The position numbers and the translations under genes were made by a program. A stretch of 60,083 bases of DNA from assembly GCA_023415475.1 (NCBI GenBank), contig JAEZKL010000097.1:1-60083 (forward strand), in the 5' to 3' direction. Within the stretch, counting starts at the first letter, position 1. Each line of letters begins with the position of its first letter. Source of the stretch: Bacillota bacterium. GTDB lineage: Bacteria > Bacillota > Clostridia > Lachnospirales > Lachnospiraceae. This document shows, one piece after another, positions 8,957 through 16,853 of this stretch. Under the pieces are notes generated by a model, which was not told the origin of the DNA, did not search any database, and saw nothing but the letters and a program-made list of their open reading frames with translations.

Positions 8957-8995
8957 GTGTTATAGTGTATATATTCGATATGCACACTGTAACAC
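8957..8995. promoter_or_regulatory. YtrA-type operator
   Basis: Arms GTGTTATAGTGT (8957-8968) and ACACTGTAACAC (8984-8995) form an inverted repeat with one mismatch. The core reads AGTGTA, 13 bases, CACACT. This matches the B. subtilis YtrA operator as I recall it, AGTGTA-N13-TACACT, except for one base. Confidence 0.8.
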
Positions 8996-9059
8996 CACAT
9001 TCAATAGATGTCAAGAGGTTTTAATAAAAATTTGAACACCCTGACAACCGCAAGAAAAA

Positions 9060-9087
9060 GGAGCGCTTCGGATAACCGAAACGCTCC
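9060..9087 (-). terminator. Terminator after the chemoreceptor gene
   Basis: GGAGCG(T)TTCGG stem with a four-base loop. On the minus strand it is followed by TTTTTCTTG; it lies 25 bases after the chemoreceptor stop. Confidence 0.88.
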
Positions 9088-9111
9088 TTCATCAAATAAA
9101 ATATATCAATT

Positions 9112-11397
9112 CTAAACTGTAAATTTCTGTACCTCATTAACCAGATTGTCTGAGTTGGTATTAAGGTTCACCGCTGATTTATTGAGGCTTTCAACCGAAG
9201 CAACCTGATTGGACGCTGTATGATTAACGTTATTGGAGGAAGCAGCTATCTCTTCCAGTACTGCAGATATATTCTCGATTGCACCGAGGGTACTGACCCG
9301 CGCCTCTTCAATATTTGCTACATTGTCCGTAATATAGCTTAAGGATACTACAAGCTTCTCAACACTACCATTAATATTTGCATAGGAATCATTGGAATTC
9401 TTTACCGCATTCTCCTGAAGCGCTAATACCTTCTCGGCCTTACGTGCTGTCTCAACCGCAGTGGTTGTATCCTCCTGGATGCTGCCGATGATCTTCTTAA
9501 TATCATTTACAGAGGTCTTGGACTGCTCCGCAAGTGTTCTGATCTCACTGGCAACAACGGCAAAACCTTTTCCATGCTCTCCTGCTCTTGCTGCTTCAAT
9601 GGAGGCATTTAATGATAACAGATTTGTCTGATTTGCAATATCGTTAATTACATTGATGATCTTATTGATTGAGGAGGATTTCTCGGAAAGTCTTTCAATA
9701 TCCTTGATAATATCTGTTGTAATCTCAATCGTTGACTTCGTCTGCTGGTTCAATTCTTCCGATATGACAGTACCTTCCTTTACACTCATCTTGGTACTAT
9801 CGGCAATCTGGCCAATTTCCTTCGTGTTCTGACTCACAATCTCAATCTTTTGTGACAGACTGTCCATTTGAGCCAGACATTCCTCGGCATCCTTGGCCTG
9901 TTGATTGATACCTTGTTCTATCTCATTCATGGCCGAAGAGATGTCCTCCGATGATTTAAGGAATAATTCCGAGGTCTTCGATACGTTGGATGCAGATTCT
10001 GAAACCTCACCACTTAATATCTTCACCTGTTGAATCAGATCCTTCATCTTACCAAAGGTTGTCTGTATCTCACTGATTAATATATGAAACTCATCCTTAC
10101 GCTTCGAATCAAACCGAACGGTAAGATCACCCTTTGCAGCCAATTTTAGCTTACTGATGATACCCTTGATTGTCTTGTCAATTCCGGTAGATAACCAGGC
10201 TGCAATTAGTACAGCTACTAAGCAGGCTATAATTACAATAATAATTGTAACATTCTTAATGGCATCCGCTTGACTGGTTATGGTAGCCTTAGGCATTAAC
10301 GCACAGAGAGTGGCACCTGTTTTGCCGATTTTAGCAAACATGAATAAATATGTATCACCCTTATATTCTACATACTTGAATCCGCTTTCCTCTTCTGAAT
10401 CAAGTGTTTCCTGATAGAAGGTTTCATTGATAAATACCTTCTCTGCCTTCAACGCTTCTACATCAATATCCGGATCATCTTCCTTTAATGAGTAATCGAT
10501 AATCTCTCTACCATCCGCAGTTACGAGCCCTAAGAAACCGGTTTTATCAAAACTCAAATCAGCTAGAATATTCTTCACTACATCAGCCTTTGTTTCAATG
10601 ATAACCAAGGAATTCCGATTGATGATATTTCTAATCAAACGCATAGAGTATTCACCGCTGTACGTCTCCAGTTTTTCATCCAGAAAGGTATCTTCACCAT
10701 CCCATACGTTTCCGGTCTGACCTATACTTGCACCAAGCTCCGTAGCCCTGAATTCTTCCACGATTCCTTTGTTATAAAACACACTCGAAGTCGAGATAGA
10801 ATCAATTTCATCGGATAATAAATAAATATTTTCAATAAATTCATCCGTAACCTGCTTGGCCACGAGTGAAGATGAGATGGCCTTTCTGTTCATGTTAGCC
10901 TCAAATTTTTCATCTATATTAGAAAAATATTTGTTTATCGTACCATCATTTGCATACTGTATGGCAGTCGCTTCAACCGATTCAAAACCAAAACGTAAAA
11001 ATTCACCTGCCATACCAATTGTATCTACAGTTGCTTTCTCATAATTATTTTGAATACCTTCCGAAGCCTTTAAGAAAGATACGACACCTAAAATAATGAT
11101 GAATATAACAGGCACCAGGAAGGAGGCAACCAGCTTAAACCGAAGTGTAGAGAATAATCTCACCTTTGAGGCATTCTCTAATAATTCACCTTTTTCTGTC
11201 CTTACTTTCTCTTTGGCAGTTTGAAGCTTATTCTTAACTTCTTGTTTCTTCATATGAGAGCCTTCCTTTCGTTTATTTTTGGTCTTCGTTGACCCGACCC
11301 CCTCAGATGATGTCGTACCATCTGTAAGCTTCTCGTTCTTTTGTACCTTCATAGCAGTCGTTAGCTTTTTAGTAAAGCTATCACCGATTTTCCCCAT
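9112..11397 (-). CDS. Methyl-accepting chemotaxis protein (Cache-HAMP-MCP)
   Basis: Transmembrane chemoreceptor that signals to CheA/CheW. A charged cytoplasmic N-terminus of about 85 residues precedes TM1 (LVASFLVPVIFIIILGVVSF). An extracellular sensing region of about 270 residues with Cache character follows, then TM2 (IIIVIIACLVAVLIAAWLS, near 380-400), HAMP, and a long coiled coil with the MCP tip (ANQTNLLSLNASIEAARAGE, GKGFAVVASEIRTLAEQS). The unusually long basic N-terminus depends on the start: GGAGGG precedes ATG 11397, but AAGGAAGG also precedes an internal Met at residue 49 (MKKQEVKNKL), which would give 713 residues. No chemotaxis partners lie nearby, as is usual for orphan receptors. 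The ligand is unknown. Confidence 0.93.
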   Translation of the reverse strand: MGKIGDSFTKKLTTAMKVQKNEKLTDGTTSSEGVGSTKTKNKRKEGSHMKKQEVKNKLQTAKEKVRTEKGELLENASKVRLFSTLRFKLVASFLVPVIFIIILGVVSFLKASEGIQNNYEKATVDTIGMAGEFLRFGFESVEATAIQYANDGTINKYFSNIDEKFEANMNRKAISSSLVAKQVTDEFIENIYLLSDEIDSISTSSVFYNKGIVEEFRATELGASIGQTGNVWDGEDTFLDEKLETYSGEYSMRLIRNIINRNSLVIIETKADVVKNILADLSFDKTGFLGLVTADGREIIDYSLKEDDPDIDVEALKAEKVFINETFYQETLDSEEESGFKYVEYKGDTYLFMFAKIGKTGATLCALMPKATITSQADAIKNVTIIIVIIACLVAVLIAAWLSTGIDKTIKGIISKLKLAAKGDLTVRFDSKRKDEFHILISEIQTTFGKMKDLIQQVKILSGEVSESASNVSKTSELFLKSSEDISSAMNEIEQGINQQAKDAEECLAQMDSLSQKIEIVSQNTKEIGQIADSTKMSVKEGTVISEELNQQTKSTIEITTDIIKDIERLSEKSSSINKIINVINDIANQTNLLSLNASIEAARAGEHGKGFAVVASEIRTLAEQSKTSVNDIKKIIGSIQEDTTTAVETARKAEKVLALQENAVKNSNDSYANINGSVEKLVVSLSYITDNVANIEEARVSTLGAIENISAVLEEIAASSNNVNHTASNQVASVESLNKSAVNLNTNSDNLVNEVQKFTV

Positions 11398-11563
11398 TTT
11401 TCCCTCCAGCGTTCCTATAACTGATTAAAGCATGTATTCATTTGTATTAGTTCGGACACATGATTTTTATAGTTTAATTATATCATTATTCTACATATAT
11501 TACCAGTGATTTAGAAGAATAATATCACTTTTTCGTTATTTTACACAAATTCACCATATTTAT

Positions 11564-11598
11564 GACTGCTTGCATCCAAGCAGTCGTTGAGGTATAAT
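11564..11598 (+). promoter_or_regulatory. Promoter overlapped by a perfect palindrome
   Basis: TTGCAT (11570-11575), 17 bases, TATAAT (11593-11598). The inverted repeat GACTGCTTG-catc-CAAGCAGTC (11564-11585) covers the whole -35 hexamer, so it probably is an operator for the small membrane protein gene that follows. Confidence 0.6.
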
Positions 11599-11694
11599 TA
11601 TCTTTATAAGATCTTGGATAATTTGCTCATTGGAGCAAACTTCTTGTTCTTCCAGCATTTTGAGCTGCATCAAAAGTGCAGCATGGAGGTTAGT

Positions 11695-11985
11695 ATGAAG
11701 ACATTATTACCACAACTGCTCGTCATGGCGGTTTCAGCAACGATATTCATGACACTATCCATCAAACTTGGCTGGAGCAAAAGACTCTGGGCCGTCATAA
11801 ACCGCCGTTTGAATCCCATCTATAATGCTACTGTATGGATTTTTTTCGCTGCTATTTTTCACATCACGCTTCAAATGGTATGCGGAGCCCTCGGAATAAC
11901 CGATTCCAGAATAATAACCGGTGCTCTGATTGGTGTCTATTTTGCTTTTATCCCCAATCTGGGTGTAAAGAAAAATAAAGATTAA
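11695..11985 (+). CDS. Small membrane protein of unknown function
   Basis: 96 residues, mostly hydrophobic: segment 1 about residues 4-23 (LLPQLLVMAVSATIFMTLSI), a basic loop GWSKRLWAVINRRLNPIYN, segment 2 (ATVWIFFAAIFHITLQMVCGAL), a short turn, segment 3 (IITGALIGVYFAFIP) and a basic tail KKNKD. I place the start at ATG 11695 because GGAGG lies 5 bases before it. The longer open frame from 11587 overlaps a good -10 box and cannot be the real start. It is divergent from the chemoreceptor and convergent with the DeoR gene. No family recognised; the charge pattern suggests a cytoplasmic loop between segments 1 and 2. Confidence 0.75.
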   Translation: MKTLLPQLLVMAVSATIFMTLSIKLGWSKRLWAVINRRLNPIYNATVWIFFAAIFHITLQMVCGALGITDSRIITGALIGVYFAFIPNLGVKKNKD

Positions 11986-11993
11986 TCGGAGAA

Positions 11994-12779
11994 TTATTCT
12001 CTGTTCAATTCTCCTCTGTCCTTGTAATAGCTTTCAATATTAATGGTATCCAATACCTTCTTCCATCTATTGTCAGGTTCTATATCCGTAATTAGAAGGT
12101 TGATTCCGGCTAACTCGTCAATCTTTGCAAAGGATATCTTATCAAATTTAGTATTATCTGCAGCTATAATCTTTATATTAGCCGAATCCAGCATTAATTT
12201 CTTAATATGGGCCTCCATCTCATTCGAGTCAGTAATTCCTTTATCGATATCAATACCTTTGCAGGAGATTATCGTCTTGTCCACATGGAAGGAGCTAATC
12301 ATCTTTTCCGCCTGATACCCCACCAGAGATAGCGATCCTTCCTTCATAACTCCTCCGGTAGATAATACCTTCCACCCGGTCACATCGGACAATTCAATGA
12401 GAATCTCGATGGAATTCGTAATAATCGTCAGATTCTTCTTGTCCTTTAGTTGCTTTGCTATAAATACTGCAGTTGAGCTTGCATCCAGCATAATATGGTC
12501 CCCATCCTGAACCAGACCATGAACCAATTCTGCAATCTCCTGTTTATTCTTTACATTGGCTTTTTTCCGAACGGTATACGGAAGATCCATATGGAAGCTC
12601 TCATTAATGATCGCACCACCGTATGCCTTCTTGGCATATCCCTGTTTCTCAAGCTTTTCAAGATCCCTTCGAATAGTTTCCTCCGTTACCCGGAAGACCT
12701 TCGCCAGATCCCCAACCACTACCCTGCTATCCTTCTGAAGAAGAGCTAATATTTGATTTCTTCTTTCAATCGCAAGCAT
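11994..12779 (-). CDS. DeoR/GlpR-family transcriptional regulator
   Basis: About 261 residues. The N-terminal winged helix has the family pattern (LAIERRNQILALLQKDSRVV, VTEETIRRDLEKLEKQGYAK, YGGAI). The C-terminal DeoRC sugar-phosphate sensor has DASSTAVFIAKQL, TNSIEILIELSD, TGGVMKEGSLSLVG and ITDSNEMEAHIKKLML. DeoR repressors normally respond to a phosphorylated sugar of the pathway they control; rhamnulose or rhamnulose 1-phosphate is the natural guess here because the next genes upstream are rhamnulokinase and the aldolase. I favour ATG 12779, 7 bases after an AGTAGG ribosome site; two in-frame ATGs lie 6 and 18 bases further upstream. The leader contains a long hairpin (12826-12911). Confidence 0.9.
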   Translation of the reverse strand: MLAIERRNQILALLQKDSRVVVGDLAKVFRVTEETIRRDLEKLEKQGYAKKAYGGAIINESFHMDLPYTVRKKANVKNKQEIAELVHGLVQDGDHIMLDASSTAVFIAKQLKDKKNLTIITNSIEILIELSDVTGWKVLSTGGVMKEGSLSLVGYQAEKMISSFHVDKTIISCKGIDIDKGITDSNEMEAHIKKLMLDSANIKIIAADNTKFDKISFAKIDELAGINLLITDIEPDNRWKKVLDTINIESYYKDRGELNRE

Positions 12780-12825
12780 GTTCATACCTACTTTCATTAT
12801 TATTTCAATTTTGGATTACTAAAAA

Positions 12826-12911
12826 GTCCCTATATCCAGACGATAAAATAATCTGCACGAGCAGCGAAATAACCAAAGCTGGGCAGACTATTTTATCAGT
12901 TATATAGGGAC
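12826..12911 (-). promoter_or_regulatory. Long hairpin with U-run in the deoR leader, possible attenuator
   Basis: An imperfect inverted repeat of about 86 bases: outer arms GTCCCTATAT, then GATAAAATA and TCTGC, each repeated inverted on the other side with small bulges. On the minus strand the hairpin is followed immediately by TTTTTAG. It lies between the predicted deoR promoter and the deoR start. It may terminate read-through from the kinase gene, attenuate deoR, or both. Confidence 0.6.
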
Positions 12912-12948
12912 GGAAATTAGAAGTAAGCTGTGTTAATTTATCCACACT

Positions 12949-12977
12949 ATTGTAACTTTGTTTCGCGCTCTTGTCAA
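12949..12977 (-). promoter_or_regulatory. Promoter of the DeoR gene
   Basis: Minus-strand TTGACA (12972-12977), 17-base spacer, TACAAT (12949-12954). Start point about 12942, giving a leader of about 160 nt that includes the long hairpin. Confidence 0.65.
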
Positions 12978-13043
12978 GAAGTCGAACAAAATATCATAAA
13001 TTCATTATATAAACCGGAAAATCATCTTATATTTTGAGCTAAG

Positions 13044-14450
13044 TTAGACAAATTCATACTTCTTCACATCAAAAGAAGCATAAATACAGCCTCTTGCAGC
13101 AGAAAGATTTTCGAAAATCCTATCGCCGATCATTTGAACAGCTATGTTACCAATCGCAGTCGCTTCCGCCGGACCGGCAAATACATTCCTGTGAGTCTTA
13201 CGGGCTGTCAGCCGGTTTAGATAATCCGCATTGGAGCCACCACCGACAATATGAATTTCCGGGTATATCTTGCCTGTAAGCTCCTCCAGCTCCCGAACCG
13301 TATCGGCATAACACGCAGCCAGACTCTGATAGATACAGGCAGAAAGCTGTCCTATATTCTCCGGCAGCTTCTGTCCGGTTGCTTCCAGATAATTGTTAAT
13401 CGCCCGGGTCATATTATCCGGCGAAAGGAAGGAAGCGTGATTTACATCGATTCGACCGGGATAATCCTCATTCTCTTCCGCCATGGTACAGAGCTCTCCA
13501 AAGGAGTACTGATCCTGCAGCTCATGACGTACCGACTGAATCATCCATAGGCCCATAATATTCTTCAGATAACGGAACCGATAGTCATAACCGCCTTCGT
13601 TTGTAAAATTATGCTCCTGGCTGGTAGTACTGAGATCCGGGGTCCTCCGCTCAACTCCCATGAGCGACCAGGTTCCCGAGCTTATATATAGTACATCTTC
13701 ACCGGTAGCCGGAACGGAAATAACTGCTGAGGCAGTATCATGGCTTCCGACAAGCATTACCTTAAGATCATAGCCAATCTCTTCAACCAGCTCGGATCTG
13801 AGTGTTCCAATGACGGTTCCCGGCATACAGATGGGCATGAATATATCTTTGGGATACCCTAATAGGTCCATCAATTCATAATCCCATGTATTTGTCTTGG
13901 CATTAATCAGTTGAGATGTGGTTGCAATGGTATATTCTGACTTCTTGATACCGGTTAGCAGGAAATTAAAATACTCCGGTGCCATAAGATAGGTCTTCGC
14001 CTTTGCCAGATATTCCGGATGCTCCTCTTTTGTAGCATAGAGCTGGTATATGCTGTTAAAGATAGCCTTCTGAATACCATTTCGTCCATAGAGCTCCTTC
14101 TCCGGCATGATTTTAAAAAGCTTCGCGTCCATACCCTCGGTACGGTGGTCACGATAGCCGATGGTATCTCCCAACACCTGATCCTGCTCATCCAAAAGAA
14201 CAAAATCAACACCCCAGGTATCGATTCCCATACTGACAGGACATTTACCGATTTCCTTACAATGCTTCATACCGGCAACGATATCCCGGAACAATTGCTC
14301 AAAATCCCAACACAAATGACCGTTTTTCTTAATCAGACCATTTTGAAAGCGATATACCTCCTCAGTATATAGCTTTCCCTCCTCCATCCATCCAAGAATA
14401 TGGCGTCCGCTAGAGGCTCCGATGTCTACCGCCAGATAATATTGCTTCAT
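13044..14450 (-). CDS. rhaB: Rhamnulokinase
   Basis: FGGY-family sugar kinase of 468 residues that phosphorylates L-rhamnulose to L-rhamnulose 1-phosphate. Motifs are the N-terminal phosphate loop YYLAVDIGASSGRHILGW, the catalytic segment GIDTWGVDFVLLD with GYRDHRT, the hinge VGSHDTASAVISVP, ISSGTWSLMGVE and the C-terminal adenosine motif IHIVGGGSNADYLNRLTA. The family members fuculokinase and L-fuculokinase-like proteins look similar, so rhamnulose is likely but not proved. Start ATG 14450 has GAGGTG five bases upstream; the frame also contains an ATG at 14462 that overlaps the aldolase stop. Translation is therefore coupled to the aldolase. No rhamnose isomerase is in the window. Confidence 0.9.
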   Translation of the reverse strand: MKQYYLAVDIGASSGRHILGWMEEGKLYTEEVYRFQNGLIKKNGHLCWDFEQLFRDIVAGMKHCKEIGKCPVSMGIDTWGVDFVLLDEQDQVLGDTIGYRDHRTEGMDAKLFKIMPEKELYGRNGIQKAIFNSIYQLYATKEEHPEYLAKAKTYLMAPEYFNFLLTGIKKSEYTIATTSQLINAKTNTWDYELMDLLGYPKDIFMPICMPGTVIGTLRSELVEEIGYDLKVMLVGSHDTASAVISVPATGEDVLYISSGTWSLMGVERRTPDLSTTSQEHNFTNEGGYDYRFRYLKNIMGLWMIQSVRHELQDQYSFGELCTMAEENEDYPGRIDVNHASFLSPDNMTRAINNYLEATGQKLPENIGQLSACIYQSLAACYADTVRELEELTGKIYPEIHIVGGGSNADYLNRLTARKTHRNVFAGPAEATAIGNIAVQMIGDRIFENLSAARGCIYASFDVKKYEFV

Positions 14451-14461
14451 GCTACACCTCA

Positions 14462-15139
14462 TTATTGCATATCGGCAGGATGTCTGCCGGTCATACCGAA
14501 CTGTCTGCGAATTTCATACAATCTCTGAACCTGTGCTTCTGAAAGTTCCTTGGGTCCGCCTAACTGCTTCGAAAGGAATAATAGCTGTGCATAGAATTCC
14601 ACCGACTCCATCTTATGATAAGCACCCAGCAGGGAATCGCCATAGGTAAGCGCTCCATGGTTCTCAAGCAATACGGCATCATAGTTAGGAAGGTACTTCG
14701 AAACCGCATCGGGAATCTCATCGGTAGAAGGGGTTCCGTATTCTGCAATGGGAACAGCTCCCAGAGTGATGATAGCCTCCGGCATAATCGGTTGTGTCAA
14801 AGGTATTCCTGCAATTGCAAATGCAGTTGCATACATCGGATGAGCGTGTACTACCGACATTACGTCCGGTCTTTCCTTATATACTCTCATATGCATCTTT
14901 ATCTCGGAAGAAGGCTTAAAACCTTCATTTGCTTCGATGACCTTACCGTCCTTATCTACCTTGCAGATATAATCGGGCGTCATAAAGCCCTTGCTGACAC
15001 CGGTCGGTGTACAAAGGAACTCATTGTCATTCAATTTAACAGAGATATTGCCATCATTGGCAGCTACCATATTACGGTTATAGATACGCTTTCCTATCTC
15101 GCAGATCTCATTCTTAATTTCGTACTCGGATTTACTCAT
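14462..15139 (-). CDS. Class II aldolase (L-fuculose/L-rhamnulose 1-phosphate aldolase type)
   Basis: 225-residue zinc aldolase of the AraD/FucA family that splits a 1-phosphoketose into dihydroxyacetone phosphate and L-lactaldehyde. Seen are GNISVKLNDNEFLCTPTGVSKG, the metal-binding HAHP in VVHAHPMYATAF, the acidic/His region EYGTPSTDEI and the second zinc His in LLENHGALTYG. Start ATG 15139 has AGGAGG five bases upstream; a GTG directly before it is too close to the SD. It is the first gene of an aldolase-kinase operon whose promoter lies between two copies of a repeat. Substrate (rhamnulose or fuculose 1-phosphate) is inferred from the kinase. Confidence 0.9.
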   Translation of the reverse strand: MSKSEYEIKNEICEIGKRIYNRNMVAANDGNISVKLNDNEFLCTPTGVSKGFMTPDYICKVDKDGKVIEANEGFKPSSEIKMHMRVYKERPDVMSVVHAHPMYATAFAIAGIPLTQPIMPEAIITLGAVPIAEYGTPSTDEIPDAVSKYLPNYDAVLLENHGALTYGDSLLGAYHKMESVEFYAQLLFLSKQLGGPKELSEAQVQRLYEIRRQFGMTGRHPADMQ

Positions 15140-15155
15140 CACAGCCTCCTATGTT

Positions 15156-15186
15156 ATGTTGTTTTTGTTTGCTTTCATTTGTTTCT
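15156..15186. repeat. Candidate DeoR-type operator repeat A
   Basis: 31-base T/G-rich element (starting ATGTTGTTTTTG) repeated in the same direction at 15249-15279 with about five mismatches. It contains TTTGTTT submotifs. It lies just downstream of the predicted start point of the aldolase operon. Confidence 0.45.
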
Positions 15187-15202
15187 TCTTTTATTCGAAT
15201 GA

Positions 15203-15231
15203 ATTGTAACATTAAGGTGGGCTATAGTCAA
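15203..15231 (-). promoter_or_regulatory. Promoter of the aldolase-rhamnulokinase operon
   Basis: Minus-strand TTGACT (15226-15231), 17 bases, TACAAT (15203-15208). It is flanked on both sides by the 31-base repeats, an arrangement that suits repression by looping or double occupancy. Confidence 0.65.
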
Positions 15232-15248
15232 TCATCAATTACGATTTT

Positions 15249-15279
15249 ATGTTGTTTTTATTTGTTTCTATTTGTATCT
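15249..15279. repeat. Candidate DeoR-type operator repeat B
   Basis: Second copy of the 31-base element, 93 bases from copy A and upstream of the -35 box. Confidence 0.45.
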
Positions 15280-15334
15280 ATTCCTAATCCCAGATACACT
15301 CTATAGGTGTTATCTCCGAAAAACAGCCTTAACG

Positions 15335-16360
15335 CTATTTCTCTATATAAGCCTTTAATAATTTCAATGTGTTCTCGAGCCCCAGTCGGTGAGTTCGTTC
15401 CATTCCATGGGAAGCATGTACTCCCTGTCCGATCAAGGCTCCCCGAATATCGTTGCCTGCACGGAGTGCGCTGGATACATCAGATCCGTAATGCGGGAAA
15501 ATATCGATTACATAATCGATTCCATGTTCCTTGGCCAAGGAAATCAGTCGGTTCGTCATCTCATAATCATAGGGACCGGAGGAATCCTTCGCACAGATGG
15601 TTACGGTATACTCCGATCCGTTCAGATCGTCTCCGATGACTCCCATGTCGACAGCCAGGAATTCATTGATCTCCTGTGGTAGATGGCTGGCACCAAACCC
15701 GACCTCTTCAAAATTACTGATTAAAATCATTAATTTCTTATTCGGGATGAGCTTTTGTTCGGACATCTCCTTCAGCATTCCCAACAGCACTGCTACGGAT
15801 GCTTTATCGTCCAAATGTCTGGACTTTACAAAGCCCGTGTCCGTATATTGGAATTTGGCATCGAAGCTGATATAATCACCACTGTTAATACCAAGCTCCA
15901 GTACGTCCTCCTTACTCTTTACGATCTCATCCAGACGGACCAGCATATTGCGGTCCGTGCGTTCAATGGTTCTGGCATCATCATAGCTGTGTACAGAGGA
16001 GCTCTTGATCAGAATTGTTCCGGTATAGGTTCTCCCATCTCTTGTATGTATTTTACAGTAAGCTCCCTCAACACTATGCATGGTGAAGCCGCCGATTAAG
16101 GTAAACTTCAAGGTACCCTCCGAATCGATGGAGCGCACCATCGCTCCCAGGGTATCAACATGAGCGGACAGCCCTAGGGTTTCGTGTCCCTTTCCGGGCA
16201 CTGATATGATAAGCCCACCCTTTTGATTATATTCACACGGATAGCCATAGCCCTCCGCTTCTTTTCTCACAAATTCCATAATCTCCTTCGTATATCCGGA
16301 GGGACTGGGTATATTCACTAATGTTTCTATTGTTTTGATAATGTATTCCATTGTTTCCAT
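15335..16360 (-). CDS. M42-family metallo-aminopeptidase
   Basis: 341-residue cytosolic aminopeptidase or glutamyl-aminopeptidase/deblocking type with a dinuclear metal site. Ligand motifs in order: LSAHVDTLGAMV (first His/Asp), HLDDKASVAVLLG (bridging Asp), ISNFEEVGFGASHLP (catalytic Glu pair), AVDMGVIG (Asp) and GVHASHGMERTH (last His). M42 enzymes form large dodecamers and degrade peptides released by the proteasome-like proteases or taken up from outside. Older annotations call some members endoglucanase; no glycoside hydrolase feature is visible. AGGAGA precedes the ATG by 7 bases. The gene has its own promoter and an upstream palindrome at 16447-16472. Confidence 0.92.
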   Translation of the reverse strand: METMEYIIKTIETLVNIPSPSGYTKEIMEFVRKEAEGYGYPCEYNQKGGLIISVPGKGHETLGLSAHVDTLGAMVRSIDSEGTLKFTLIGGFTMHSVEGAYCKIHTRDGRTYTGTILIKSSSVHSYDDARTIERTDRNMLVRLDEIVKSKEDVLELGINSGDYISFDAKFQYTDTGFVKSRHLDDKASVAVLLGMLKEMSEQKLIPNKKLMILISNFEEVGFGASHLPQEINEFLAVDMGVIGDDLNGSEYTVTICAKDSSGPYDYEMTNRLISLAKEHGIDYVIDIFPHYGSDVSSALRAGNDIRGALIGQGVHASHGMERTHRLGLENTLKLLKAYIEK

Positions 16361-16400
16361 TACTAAATCTCCTTGTCTTCACCTTATGATTAATCCATTC

Positions 16401-16431
16401 ATTATAATACAAGCCGGGAACGAAATGTAAA
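16401..16431 (-). promoter_or_regulatory. Promoter of the M42 aminopeptidase gene
   Basis: Minus-strand TTTACA (16426-16431) and ATTATAAT. The -10 is either ATTATA with a 17-base spacer or TATAAT with a 19-base spacer. Confidence 0.45.
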
Positions 16432-16446
16432 CGCTATTCTTCCCAA

Positions 16447-16472
16447 TGTGAAAATTGCATTTTATTTTCACA
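16447..16472. promoter_or_regulatory. Perfect 26-base palindrome upstream of the M42 promoter
   Basis: TGTGAAAAT, 8 bases, ATTTTCACA. It is centred about 30 bases upstream of the -35 box of the aminopeptidase promoter, a position typical of an activator site. The binding protein is not identifiable. Confidence 0.5.
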
Positions 16473-16837
16473 CTATCCTCAATCTAGCACATATTTGTGG
16501 CAAGTTCAACTTACCTACAATTTTTTTAAGAAAATAGAAGTGATATTCTTCTGACTAATTACTATTTTTCAATCAAACACCATATTGTACGACAGGCGCT
16601 ATTGTATTATGATACAGCTATGTACTTTAAAACATAAAAATAATAAAGTTTTAGAAATTTGAAGACAATTCTTCCCCTTCCTCGTTTGCATGAATCGAAC
16701 GGGTAAATTGGGCTTCAATCAAGTAATAACCTTCATTAGTAAAGGCGGTAAAAGCCAAATGGCTAAATTAACCTAAAAAATATCCTACGGAGTTGAAGAT
16801 AAATTAGTTCTTTATCCGTTAGTAATATCGAAGGGTG
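16473..16837. other. Intergenic leader region before the ECF sigma operon
   Basis: About 365 bases without a gene on either strand. I see no convincing promoter. A purine-rich segment around 16739-16775 (GGCGGTAAAAGCC and AATGGCTAA) faintly resembles the P1b/P1a region of GEMM riboswitches but does not satisfy the consensus. A structured leader is possible, not shown. Confidence 0.3.
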
Positions 16838-16853
16838 AAGGGAGGCGGAAATA

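Noticed and set aside
11587..11694. Extended N-terminus of the small membrane protein from TTG 11587.
   Set aside because: The stretch overlaps a good -10 box and has no ribosome site; ATG 11695 has GGAGG at 5 bases.
16739..16790. c-di-GMP (GEMM) riboswitch upstream of the ECF sigma gene.
   Set aside because: Only fragments (GGCGGTAAAAGCC, AATGGCTAA) resemble the consensus; the tetraloop/receptor and the GGGCAAACC element are missing.
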